A stretch of 64,000 bases of DNA. It comes from Selaginella moellendorffii (taxonomy: Eukaryota; Streptophyta; Lycopodiopsida; Selaginellales; Selaginellaceae). The stretch lies in the NCBI RefSeq assembly GCF_000143415.4, contig NW_003314279.1:167641-231640 (forward strand), in the 5' to 3' direction. A program made the position numbers and the translations under genes. The notes beneath the pieces are model-generated. The model made no database searches. It worked only from the letters and a program-made list of their open reading frames with translations, and was not told the origin of the DNA. This document shows positions 54,970 through 64,000 of this stretch, piece by piece. Each line of letters begins with the position of its first letter. Within the stretch, counting starts at the first letter, position 1.

Positions 54970-55780
54970 TCAAATACAAAGCCTATCCATTAGTCGCTAA
55001 TGTCTACGTGATAGAATTCTATAAAGACGGATTTGTCGCTGATATCCTTTGATAGCAAGGTTATGCATTCCAGTCAAGCTTTTCAAATTATATATAAATA
55101 TGAGTATGGTCCAAAGTTGAGTTCTAACTTACTAGTTGAGCTCAAAACAATAAGTAAGCAAATATAAACTCTTAGTTAAACTTTCAAGTTATTTGCAGTT
55201 TTTGTGATCTCTAAAAAAGAACTCAATTTCTAGTATTTGTGTGCTTTACAAAAACTAAGAAACCCGGTGTGGGTTATGAACTCACATGCGAACCAGAGTT
55301 TCGCACATGTGAAACAGCCGACAAAGCTACAAGAGTTACACACACACGTTTTGTTTAGAACCGGTCTACCACAGCAGAGGAAAAGAGGCCGTCAAACCAA
55401 CTGGATGAATCGAGTCATAAGGTTTTCTTGCCTGGATCTATATCAACCTTTTTCAAAGTGTCCACTGTTTACTGTGGAGATTTTCGGCTGGTAGAGGCAG
55501 ATATTCTTCCCGGTTTATAAGTCTCCGAACTTTAGATTGCTGCCTTTCACGACTTTTCTTCTTTTGAGCTCTTTCACTCAAAATCCACTACTTCACGCCA
55601 ACGGGTGACATGACATATTGTTGGCTCTGCATGGGTCTAAGAATGTATACGTGACCATGAGAAACAATTAAAAATGATCTCTCGATGCCATTTCTGCGAA
55701 TAATACCAGCGAGCAGAGGCCACAGGTTCACACCACTTAGTTCCTTCTTGAGATTTCACGACATTGAGTGTTCTATAGCA
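54970..55780. other. Intergenic, no gene seen
   Basis: AT-rich sequence upstream of the first germin-like gene. It must hold that gene's promoter and 5' leader. No RNA gene or repeat was recognised. Confidence 0.55.
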
Positions 55781-56434
55781 ATGGCTTTCATCAAAATTGT
55801 CACGGTGGCATTCTTTCTGTGCTTAGGTATTATTGGAGTTTTGGGTGATGAGGATCCTCTCCAGGATTTCTACGTGGAGGATCCAAACTCCAATATTCTC
55901 ATCAACGGAGTCCCTTGCAAAGATCCCACCACAGTCACTGCCGATGACTTCACCTCCACCATCCTTCGCCAGGGTCCAGTCACAAACAACACACTGCGAA
56001 TCCAAGTCGACTTGATCGATATTACAATGTTTCCAGGCCTCAACACACAGGGACTCTCTATTGCTCGCCTGGCATTTGGTCCATTTGGCGTGAATCCTCC
56101 ACACAACCATCCTCGAGCGTCCGAGGTCATCTGGCTCCTCCAGGGACACCTCTACGTTGGATTTGTGTCAACTTCCAACCAATTGTTTGCAAAGGTTTTG
56201 CATCCCGGTGATCTGTTCATCTTTCCCAGGGGTCTCGTTCACTTCCAGCGAAACCTGGATAACTTGGACACTGTTGCGGTGGCTGCGCTTGGAAGCCAAA
56301 ACCCGGGAAGAACAGACATGGCTAGAGCGTTGTTCCAGACCACACCAAACATCATGAATGAAGTTCTTGAGGCAGCTTTGCAGGTTGACGAAAATGAGAT
56401 TGATAACTTACGTCGTGGAGTGAGCCGCACTTGA
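55781..56434 (+). CDS. Germin-like protein 1 (first cysteine lost)
   Basis: Intronless, about 217 residues. ATG 55781 gives MAFIKIVTVAFFLCLGIIGV, a signal peptide; the upstream in-frame ATG at 55685 only adds charged leader sequence. It is a cupin protein with DEDPLQDFYVEDPNS and NGVPCKDP. Motif 1 (PPHNHPRASEVIWLLQG) has two His and one Glu for metal binding, and motif 2 (GDLFIFPRGLVHFQRN) has the third His. Germin-like proteins are secreted homo-oligomers in the cell wall with superoxide dismutase or oxalate oxidase activity. The first of the two conserved N-terminal cysteines is Tyr here (DFYVED), while the second remains. It forms a tandem pair with 57297-57962. Confidence 0.92.
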   Translation: MAFIKIVTVAFFLCLGIIGVLGDEDPLQDFYVEDPNSNILINGVPCKDPTTVTADDFTSTILRQGPVTNNTLRIQVDLIDITMFPGLNTQGLSIARLAFGPFGVNPPHNHPRASEVIWLLQGHLYVGFVSTSNQLFAKVLHPGDLFIFPRGLVHFQRNLDNLDTVAVAALGSQNPGRTDMARALFQTTPNIMNEVLEAALQVDENEIDNLRRGVSRT

Positions 56435-56488
56435 GTCAGAGAGTCAAACTAATAAATGTTTTGCAAAAGTTGCAATTAACAAGGAAAT

Positions 56489-56560
56489 CCGATCTTAACT
56501 CAATTGGCAGAGCGGAGGACTCTAGTGGTGCTCAGAAGTCCTTTCGATTGTACTTCATTG
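56489..56560 (+). pseudogene. tRNA-Tyr-like relic with CTA at the anticodon
   Basis: The 5' half ccgatcttaactcaattggcagagcggaggact closely resembles a plant tRNA-Tyr 5' half, including the D arm and anticodon stem. It is followed by ctag and an intron-like insert tggtgctcag before aagtcc. The expected GTA anticodon reads CTA. The T arm and 3' acceptor strand are not recognisable, so it is a decayed tRNA gene or a tRNA-derived repeat. Confidence 0.5.
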
Positions 56561-57296
56561 TTTAAGTTTAGCAGTGCAAGGTGGCCATGGATTCCCTCTC
56601 GTAGTTTTTCTTCCTCATGCTCATTCTTTCTCCAAGAATTTTGTGCCGTTCCTTGCAAGCATGAATCCTGTTTATCCCTATGTTATGGCAGATTTTATAA
56701 TTTTACAGCCAAATGGAAAAGAGGTAATTTATATATCTAATGAGAAATTGTTTTATATCTGTCCACCATGATATCCACTATAAGACACTTTGTTGGAAAA
56801 AAGTCACACTAGAATAAACTTCTATTTAAAAATTCTACATGATATATAGAACATGCATGTAGAATTTTATATCTTTGACAGTAGCTAATAAAAATAATCA
56901 AAATCTTTGTAACACAACGCATGAACACAATCTCACTGCTAGAAGATAGGAAATAGCGAACACGTTAGGCACTAAAAGCAAGCATGTCCAGATGCATTGG
57001 GCACATATTAGATGGATGTTCTTAACTCAGTCCTATGTTAAGTTGGCGATCTGTTACTTCCCGTAAATAGTGTGCTAATCAGTATACGAAAGCTTATGTG
57101 TACGGACAGCGCTGCTTCTTTGAAGCCATTGAATCCAAGTGTTCGATTGTAAAGTCTTTTGTGTAGGCAACGAAGTGCGATTTCAAATGCTCTACAGCTA
57201 GAATAAGAGGAATGTACGGACAATTCCCCTGTATAAATACGCATACCAAAGCCTTCCTCCCAAGCATCTCTGCATCGATCAATCAATAACACCTCA
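56561..57296. other. Spacer between germin-like genes
   Basis: AT-rich, no gene seen. It contains the promoter of the second germin-like gene; a tataaatacgc sequence near 57233 is a plausible TATA box about 60 bp before the ATG. Confidence 0.5.
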
Positions 57297-57962
57297 ATGG
57301 CTAAGTTTTCCCAAGTTTTTGTTGCTCTTATTGCAGTTTTCGCAATTGCCAATGTTGTAGTCGTGCGGGGTGATGAAGATCCCCTCCAAGACGTCTGCGT
57401 TGAGGATCCCAACTCCAGAGTCTTCATCAATGGAGTTCCTTGCAAGGATCCCAGCACCGTGACCGCCGACGATTTCACCTCCACCATCCTCCGGGAGCCT
57501 GCAAACACCACCAACACTCTCAACATCATGGTCCAGCTGATCGATATCACAATGTTCCCAGGCCTCAACACGCAAGGACTCTCCATCGCCCGCCTCTCAT
57601 TCGGTCCATTCGGAGTGAATCCTCCCCACGTCCATCCCCGATCATCCGAGGTCATATATTGCCTCCAGGGACGCATCTACGCTGGGTTTGTGACGACTTC
57701 CAACAGGCTGTTCGAGAAGGTTTTGTATCCCGGGGACTTGTTTGTCTTTCCTCGAGGGCTTGTCCACTTCCAGCGGAACCTTGACCCGGTCAGCGCTCTC
57801 GCGATCGCCACTCTTGGGAGTCAAAACCCTGGTCGCACGGATGTGGCCAGGGCTCTTTTCCAAACTCCAGAATCTGATAATCTGAACGAAGTGATCGAAG
57901 CAGCTCTCCAAGTTGACGAGAAAGTGATTGAAGCCCTTCGCGCTGGAGTGAGTCAGACTTGA
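57297..57962 (+). CDS. Germin-like protein 2
   Basis: Intronless, 221 residues. The signal peptide is MAKFSQVFVALIAVFAIANV. DEDPLQDVCVEDPNS and NGVPCKDP carry both conserved cysteines of the N-terminal disulfide. Cupin motif 1 is PPHVHPRSSEVIYCLQG and motif 2 is GDLFVFPRGLVHFQRN, so all four metal ligands are kept. It also has an NTTNTL glycosylation sequon. It ends RAGVSQT. It is highly similar to germin-like protein 1 and clearly a tandem duplicate. Expected in the extracellular matrix; whether it is a superoxide dismutase or oxalate oxidase cannot be told from sequence alone. Confidence 0.94.
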   Translation: MAKFSQVFVALIAVFAIANVVVVRGDEDPLQDVCVEDPNSRVFINGVPCKDPSTVTADDFTSTILREPANTTNTLNIMVQLIDITMFPGLNTQGLSIARLSFGPFGVNPPHVHPRSSEVIYCLQGRIYAGFVTTSNRLFEKVLYPGDLFVFPRGLVHFQRNLDPVSALAIATLGSQNPGRTDVARALFQTPESDNLNEVIEAALQVDEKVIEALRAGVSQT

Positions 57963-58205
57963 GAAAGAGTTCTATACTCAATTGTTAAAGGTAAGAAAGA
58001 AAGTTCTGTTTTTCTTAAGTTTAAGAAATATAAATTTATTAAATAAAAAAATCCTTAAAGGATATGCGTGGAGTTTAACTTAGAACTCTAGGCTAGGCTT
58101 CGCGCATTTCTCCAGCCGCGGTGTCGTCGCGTGGATCACATCCTCCTCCAGTCGCGAGAGAATCGCAAGCGCGGGAATCGCAGGTCGCGGGAAGCAAAAT
58201 CCGCC

Positions 58206-58851
58206 ATGGTACGCACGCGATCCAGCGCAGCTTCGCAGGGAGCGGTAAGCGCGAGTCACACGCAACCAGGTGGAGCTGATTTCGCAATCCAAGCGCGCGA
58301 GCGATGTTGCACGGGCACTGGATTCCGTCAAGAGGGCTGGCGTGATCGACGACAGGAATCTCCGGGATTCATCACGACCGATGCTGGAATCGTGGCTGCT
58401 GGAGCGTGCATTTTCCCAGAGCGGGGATTTTGTTTAGGCATTGCAAGCGTTTCGAGAGACGGCGGTGGAAGGGATCAAGCCCAGCAGCTTCACGCTCTGC
58501 GGAGTCGTGGAGGCTTGCGGCGAGATCGGCGCCACTGCGATCATCCGAGTGATCCATGAGAGAGTTTTCAGTGAAGGAATGCTGCTGGGATGGATTGATT
58601 CCGGCGTATGGGAAATCGGCAGTGTGGAAGACGCGAGGAAAACTTTGGAGGGAATCGAAGAGAAGTTTTGGAACGCCGCCATAGCTGCGTGTGGTCAAGC
58701 TGGCGACTCTAAGAAAATCCAAGCTCTGGAAGGAGTTCCTCCGAACAGGGAAACTTTCCTCCAGACCTTTTGCTCGTTCCGAGGCCGGATAGAGTTCCTG
58801 GAACTTGGAGGAACATTTCCAGACAGTGGGAGCTCGGTCTCAAAGGAATGA
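58206..58851 (+). pseudogene. PPR-like gene, decayed
   Basis: Plus-strand peptides in order: VARALDSVKRAGVIDDRNLRD, ESWLLERAFSQSGDFV then an in-frame TAG, ALQAFRETAVEGIKPSSFTL, VVEACGEIGATAI, GSVEDARKTLEGIEEKFWNA, AIAACGQAGDSKK and LEGVPPNRETFLQTF. These are typical PLS-class PPR segments, but units are shortened and frameshifted (the expected AYGKCGSVEDA appears as GVWEIGSVEDA). It merges at its 3' end into the duplicated exons at 58878-59205. Confidence 0.6.
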
Positions 58852-58877
58852 AAATCAGCTGCGCAGTGATCAAGATG

Positions 58878-59205
58878 TTCTATACCCAGCTTCCAACACT
58901 GGAGGAACTGAACTTAAGTTTGCCATACAAGCTTCCATTCTTGCAGGTATGGAGTTCGCTTTCTATGTCTTGTTTTTCTTAAACTTTTGCTGTAGGATTC
59001 CTGAAGTGCGAGGTCAGCCATCTTACGGAAAAAAAAAAAAAACAAGGAAAAGGAAAATGTCTGTCCGCTTGTTATTCCAGGTCGCCGAAGGATCGCGAAT
59101 CACGATTCTCTACTTGCACAGGTTTCTTTTCTCGCGCTACGATGATTGTCCTCACCAAATCTTTGCAGATTCAACTCAAATTCAATGAAGATCGCGAGAA
59201 CTTGC
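58878..59205 (+). pseudogene. Partial copy of the 52977-53833 gene
   Basis: Repeats the exons LPTIEELNSSLPYKLPFF (here LPTLEELNLSLPYKLPFL) and SLLAEIQLKFNEERR (here SLLAQIQLKFNEDRE), with the intervening introns and an expanded poly-A tract near 59028-59042. The upstream exons and the acidic exon are absent. Like the parent, it is directly followed by a minus-strand P450. Confidence 0.75.
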
Positions 59206-59231
59206 AATAAAAGTGTGTTTTATTTTGACAA

Positions 59232-60748
59232 TCAAATGTATGCCTGTGGGTTCAAGCGTGTGCACGGCACCAGCCTGAGTGGAGAAGCTCTGGGAACACT
59301 AAGACCAAACTTCTCCGCCATGTCCAACTCTTTGCCATCCGGCGCAGCCCAGTCAAACGCATGAAGCAAGCTTCCGAGCACGAACTGGACGGTGGTAGTC
59401 CCCAGGAGGATCCCCGGGCAGCTCCTCCTTCCCGATCCAAACGGCAGCAATTCGAAGCTCTGGCCTCTTACATCGATGTCCGGCTGCCGAAGAAACCGCT
59501 CGGGATCAAACTTGAGAGGCTCGTCCCACCACCTCGGGTCCCTCGCTATGGCATAGACATTGACGAGCGCGTGAGTTCCTGCTGGAATCACGTAACCCTC
59601 CAGCTCGCAAGCTTGGATGGATTGATGGGGAATGCTCAGGGGCCCTGGAGGGTGGAGGCGCAGTGTTTCCTTGACGATGGCTTGGAGGAAAGTCAGCTTT
59701 GGAAGATCAGTCTCGTCCAGGGCCCGGTTCTCTCCGACAACCTCTTTGAGTTCCTCCTGAACTTGAAGCATCATTGCTGGATTGTTTACGAGCTCGGCTA
59801 GAGCCCACTCCACCGTGACAGCAGCAGTGTCGGTCCCAGCAGCGATCATATCCTACGAAGTTACGTCAATGACAGGAAGAACACGGAACAGTTTACATAC
59901 CAGGCAGAGAGCTTTGATGGAAGTATCGCTGAGATCTTTTCTGGCCAACATCATGTCCAGGAAATCTCTGTTGGTTCCCGGCTGCTGGCGGTGCTCGACG
60001 ATCTGCTTGGCCAGATACTCGTCGAGCTGCTTGTGGATCGCGCAGATCTTCTTGGCTTGGCCGTCCATCCATCCCAGATATGGGAAGAAGTCGGCCAGAG
60101 TGTACTTCCAGCCACCGTGAACGCCTCCGTGATCAAGTCTTTGAACCTTACCGCGAGTTCCCTCTCAGCGGAGCTCCCAGAGGAGTAGCTCCGGTTCATC
60201 ACCATCCTCGTCATGAAGTTGAAAGTGAGATCCAGGAGCTTGGACGTGAGCTCCACAGAACTCATCTGGGAACTTTGGATCTCCTTCAAGAGCATCGACA
60301 TCTCGGCCTTCCGGACTTGCTGGAACATCTCGACTCGCTTCGCAGTGAGGAGCTCCAGAGTGCACAGCTTCCGGACGCTCCTCCAGTGATCGCCATAGGC
60401 GGCCCAGACCATCCCAGCTCCTCCATACCCGAAGTTCTCGCCCGCAATCGTCCTGGGCCTGGAAGAAAAGACATGATCTTGCGTCTTGAGGAGCTCCCTG
60501 GCGGCCTCGGTGGTGGAAGGAACGAGCGTGTTGTGGACGCCGAGCTTGACAAGCATGAGGCCGCCATGCCTCTGGGAGAGCTTCTGCAAGGACTGGTGGG
60601 GGAGCTTACCGAGGAGATGGAGATGGCCGAGGATTGGAAGTCCCGGCGGAGATGGTGGCGATTTGCTACGGCTGCCTCGGTTGCCACTGACAAGCTTAAG
60701 GAATACGAGAGCAATGAAAGACGCAAAACCAATCCAGAGGAACTCCAT
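59232..60748 (-). CDS. CYP71-clan cytochrome P450 with one apparent frameshift
   Basis: Two exons, about 500 residues. ATG 60748 begins MEFLWIGFASFIALVFLKL (membrane anchor), then the proline hinge PPSPPGLPILGHLHLLG. It continues WAAYGDHWRSVRKLC (C helix), the I-helix AAGTDTAAVTVEWALAEL, KETLRLHPPGPL (ExxR), FDPERFL (PERF) and the heme loop FGSGRRSCPGILLG with its cysteine. A 50-bp intron before DMIAAGTDT is in the position typical for this clan. Near 60103 the frame breaks: TVAGSTLWPTSS should run on as LADFFPYLGWMDG, but one base is missing compared with the paralogue at about 54400. It is either a young pseudogene or a sequence error. Substrate unknown. Confidence 0.8.
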
Positions 60749-60979
60749 TGATTTCTTTGATGGACGTAGCTTGGACTTTTATGTGTGGAATTGTTTGTTG
60801 CATTGCAATGTGATGACAATCGTGGCGGAGTATGCAAAGGAAAATAAAAACCTATCCAGTCTAACACGTAACAGTCGCTGGAAACTTCACATCTATGGCA
60901 TGTTAGAAATTCAAGTTATACCTCTTCCAGTCCAGCTTTAATGTTCAAAGTCCAAGGGCTGGAGGATTTACCTTTAGCA

Positions 60980-62224
60980 TCTTAGGACCTCAGAGTGGCC
61001 TGAAGAACGTGAGGGTGGGAGTGGAGGGAGTGAGAAGACCCCATTACAAACTTGCAAACTTGTTTGCACAGTCTCATGCTTCTTGTTGAAACTGCCAAAA
61101 CAGAATATAGATAGATAGATTTTCTGTGAAGTCGCAACTTATTATCACCAGAAGAAACAAAAACTTTTCACGTTTAGTCAATCAAGGAATAGCTGTAAGT
61201 TGGATACCAACACACCAAAATCATAATTTTGCTAAACTCGCAATCTGGTCCTTGTGGATTGCTCCTAGCAGGCAATTGTCACCAAGGACTGACGCTACTG
61301 GAGCTCTTCGTGGGGTTTGTGAAGCTAGCATAGCTCATCTATTGGCAGGTCTCCTGGAGGATTCGTTGGAGATTATAAAGAATGTAAAATAAAAATATTA
61401 TGCCCATGTTAGGGGGCGACCAAAGGAGTGGGCATTAAACTCCTGACATCTGTGAACAATGTGTGTGCTTGCTATAATCACAAAGTCATGAACAAGTCTG
61501 GCATAGTTTATCTGATCTAGATTGGAATAAGATTGAGCCCTTTGTTGGCATGATCCAGGTGCAAGTTCTCATTGTTTTTCCTTGTTCTTTTGTTGCTAGA
61601 TTCAAAGTCACGCCCAGAAATATTTCTTGAAGGCCCAGGAGAACACGTACCACCTCCAAAGACCAGAGAAAAACCATGCTACCAGAAATATTATACCAGC
61701 TATGTGGATATCAACAGTATAGCCTCTTCTTTCGTTTGCAGTACCTCCTTGATCCTGTTGTTCTTTCCAGCTACACTGACACCAATTTCACTCACAGCAG
61801 TTTATCAGTTTCTTGGGCAACTAAAAGCCTCACTGCTTTGAGTGGAAGGACTCAATGAAAACTCAAAGCAGATTCAGATGACCTTAGGCCTTCGGATAGA
61901 AATTGCTACCCAAATTAGTAAGAAAGAAAATTTTCTTTTTTAGGGGTCAAAACCCGTCACGATTTGCCTCGATGGGTAGGAGCAGCATCGCGTGATTCTT
62001 GGCAAACGAGCACAAGGAAATCCAAACTACTTGAAGCTGGAGACAGGGAATGCAGCTTCTGGCTTAGATGTTTCTTTTCCTTTTAAACTGGCTTTCTTCA
62101 AGAAAATATCAAAGCTAAAAAGTTGGTATAGTAAGCATTCTGCATTATTGTTCCAATTCATGAGTGCAAGGATGTTGCAACATAATAAATGTATTTTGAT
62201 ATCCAAGGACTTAGATTATAAATG
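60980..62224. other. Intergenic, no supported gene
   Basis: A short tandem gata repeat lies near 61106-61122. Plus-strand frames at 61126-61392 and 61572-61858 are open but show no recognisable domain. One phrase, AVSWIPTHQNHNFAKLA, distantly recalls RNase H-type retroelement sequence, but not enough to call. Confidence 0.4.
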
Positions 62225-63780
62225 ACTAATTGATTTCCTTTTATATTAAACTTGAATTTGAAACTTTACAAATGCTTTTAATTAGAATTTTTAACGTTTT
62301 GTCATTTTAGTAACAATATTTATTTATTACTATAAAAAATTATAAAGCTTTCTAAAAAAATTCTAAACAGTTCTTTTTACTATCTCCAGCCAATTAATAA
62401 TTATTGAAGGTTTAAGAATACATTACATCAATTAAATTTTTTATAAATATTTTTATTAAGAATAATAAATTTTGATGATTTATTCATTGAATAAATAAAT
62501 TATTTGATTATTCTATAACCTCTATAGAAATGTACTATATGAATTTAAACATAATTTATAAATATAGTATAAAGTATCTCTTCAAAATGATAATCAATAA
62601 ATAATACTTTGATAATTTTGATGTATTATCAAAAGAGAATTTGCAAAAATAAGCATCATTATTATGCCAGTAAAAATTCAATTGGCAAAGATGACTTCAT
62701 ATAAAAACTGGTTTTAATTATATTTAGCAGTGTTATTATTGTCTTTAAACAATCCATAAAATTTTATTGTGGGACTATGAAAATACTTTTAAAATGTATA
62801 AAATAGTAGGATAAGTAGTTTTTTACCATTATACAAACAAATATTTTAAATTATTTAATTAAATAAATTAAAATATTTAAAAAAATATTGGAAAAAGTTT
62901 TAATATCTCTAAAATTTATATAATTTCTAATAATTATATTAAATTTACCTCTTCATGTTGTATATTTAGTCATTCATTTTGAAAGATTATAAATATTTTA
63001 ATTCACATTAGGAAGTTTTCTTTTTGTATGATAAGAACAAAAGTAAACACATCATAATTTTATTATGATAAAGTAACTTCTATAAAATTTCTAATGGAGT
63101 TCTTTTATGAATATTTAATAATGAATACTTACTTTTTCTGTCCTATTTAAAGGAAATAAATTCATATTTCTTTATGCTACAATAATAGAATGTGTGAATT
63201 TAAAAATATACACATTAAATTATCCCTAAACTGTACTTTATATAAACAACAAATTGAAACTATTTTTAAGGCTTATTACATTAAGAATAGTGTAGTTGTA
63301 CATCAAAACTTCATATCATTCACTCCTCTTAGAAGGATAGAAGGTGGTTAATAAGTTAGGATCTAAAGGAAGCATTAAAGGATACATAAATGGTGCAATA
63401 CATTTCTTATCCCTTTGTATAAAACTTTTTTGCTATTATATATTTATAATTTCTAGAGGATTAGTTTGTTGAACATCATATCAAACCTTATAAATTTGTG
63501 GCCAGAGTTGCCATAGCACTTAATATAGTTTATTTTATTGAGCAAGAAGCCCTTTGAACAAACAATATACTATAAGATTGGGAAAATAAATTAATAATAA
63601 ATCATCCATTTTATGCTTTATAGGTGGACAATGGTGACAATTGTCCTAAATGTGATTGTGGGTATTGAAAGTTATTTGTTAGTGAATCATTTTGGATATT
63701 TTTCTCTTACTATTAAAATGGTATTATTGCTTTGAATTATCAATAGAATGTAAATGATTAATTTTTCTATTTTACTTTAG
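62225..63780. other. Very AT-rich island
   Basis: The composition drops sharply to long runs of A and T with frequent taata/ttatt motifs and no open frame of note. It contrasts with the GC-rich genes to the left. No gene, tRNA or clear terminal repeat was seen. Composition becomes more balanced again after about 63780. Confidence 0.7.
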
Positions 63781-64000
63781 TCACTTAACTATACTTTTGA
63801 CCACTTGAAAGAATCTCACAACTTTCATATGTTTTCATCCCTACTTGGGTACTTGCCAATACCCCAAAGCTAGCCTTCCCACTACATTGCCTTCACATTT
63901 GGTTTAATTGTTTTATGTGTTTAAGTTTGATTGAAAACACTTAAAGGCACCATTAACATACTAGCTTATTAGGCTAAGGCCATGCTTATGTAAGTGACTA

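Noticed and set aside
61126-61392. Possible retroelement RNase H fragment
   Set aside because: Only one short phrase resembles the family, and no catalytic residues or neighbouring reverse transcriptase are visible.
1-64000. CRISPR array, phage or bacterial operon
   Set aside because: There are no regularly spaced short repeats. Genes have spliceosomal introns and plant tRNAs, so the DNA is eukaryotic nuclear.

Overview
This is nuclear DNA from a land plant with a compact, intron-rich genome. The introns are about 45-65 bp. The gene set is plant-specific: pentatricopeptide-repeat (PPR) proteins, a thylakoid-lumen type FKBP, germin-like proteins, CYP71-clan P450s, Mn-CDF metal transporters and plant-type tRNAs. 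Many genes are packed head to head. The style, including many PPR genes and PPR relics, fits a lycophyte such as Selaginella. That species call is an inference from style, not from a database match.

Layout. 1-9.3 kb: a roughly 3.1-kb segment present twice (1-3210 and 6125-9274). Each copy carries a small membrane-protein gene and degenerate F-box/LRR-like sequence folded into inverted repeats. The spacer holds a copied scrap of a PPR gene and Copia-type retrotransposon debris. 9.4-21.3 kb: P-class PPR gene (-), phospholipid:sterol acyltransferase-like gene (PSAT, -), FKBP16-type lumenal isomerase (+), amidase (-), Mn-dependent ADP-ribose/CDP-alcohol diphosphatase (+), polyol/monosaccharide transporter (+). 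21.3-24.4 kb: broken PPR and TPR genes, then three tRNA genes (Asp-GTC, Pro-TGG, Ile-AAT) and AT-rich repeats. 24.4-32.4 kb: a PLS-class PPR gene with an OSB-type PDF motif at its N-terminus, a second PSAT paralogue, a stray PSAT exon, and another P-class PPR gene. 32.4-39.7 kb: an SRA-domain protein without a SET domain, a WDR6-type WD40 protein, and proteasome subunit alpha-3 divergent from WDR6. 40.3-53.8 kb: two Mn-CDF transporters in opposite orientation, flanking a TBC RabGAP, a secreted Frizzled/Mid1-like cysteine-rich protein and VPS54, followed by an unrecognised small gene. 53.8-60.9 kb: two germin-like genes and a duplicated block of (unrecognised small gene + P450), one P450 copy badly broken and the other with one apparent frameshift. 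61-64 kb: no convincing genes, ending in a very AT-rich island.

Most genes are housekeeping or trafficking genes that work independently. The strongest organising themes are local duplication with decay (membrane protein/F-box block, PSAT, MTP, germin, P450, PPR) and short shared promoters between divergent genes. The most unusual protein architectures are the PDF-PPR fusion, the SRA-only protein with a polyproline tail, and the Frizzled/Mid1-like secreted protein. I did not find a prokaryote-like operon, a CRISPR array or a defence system.
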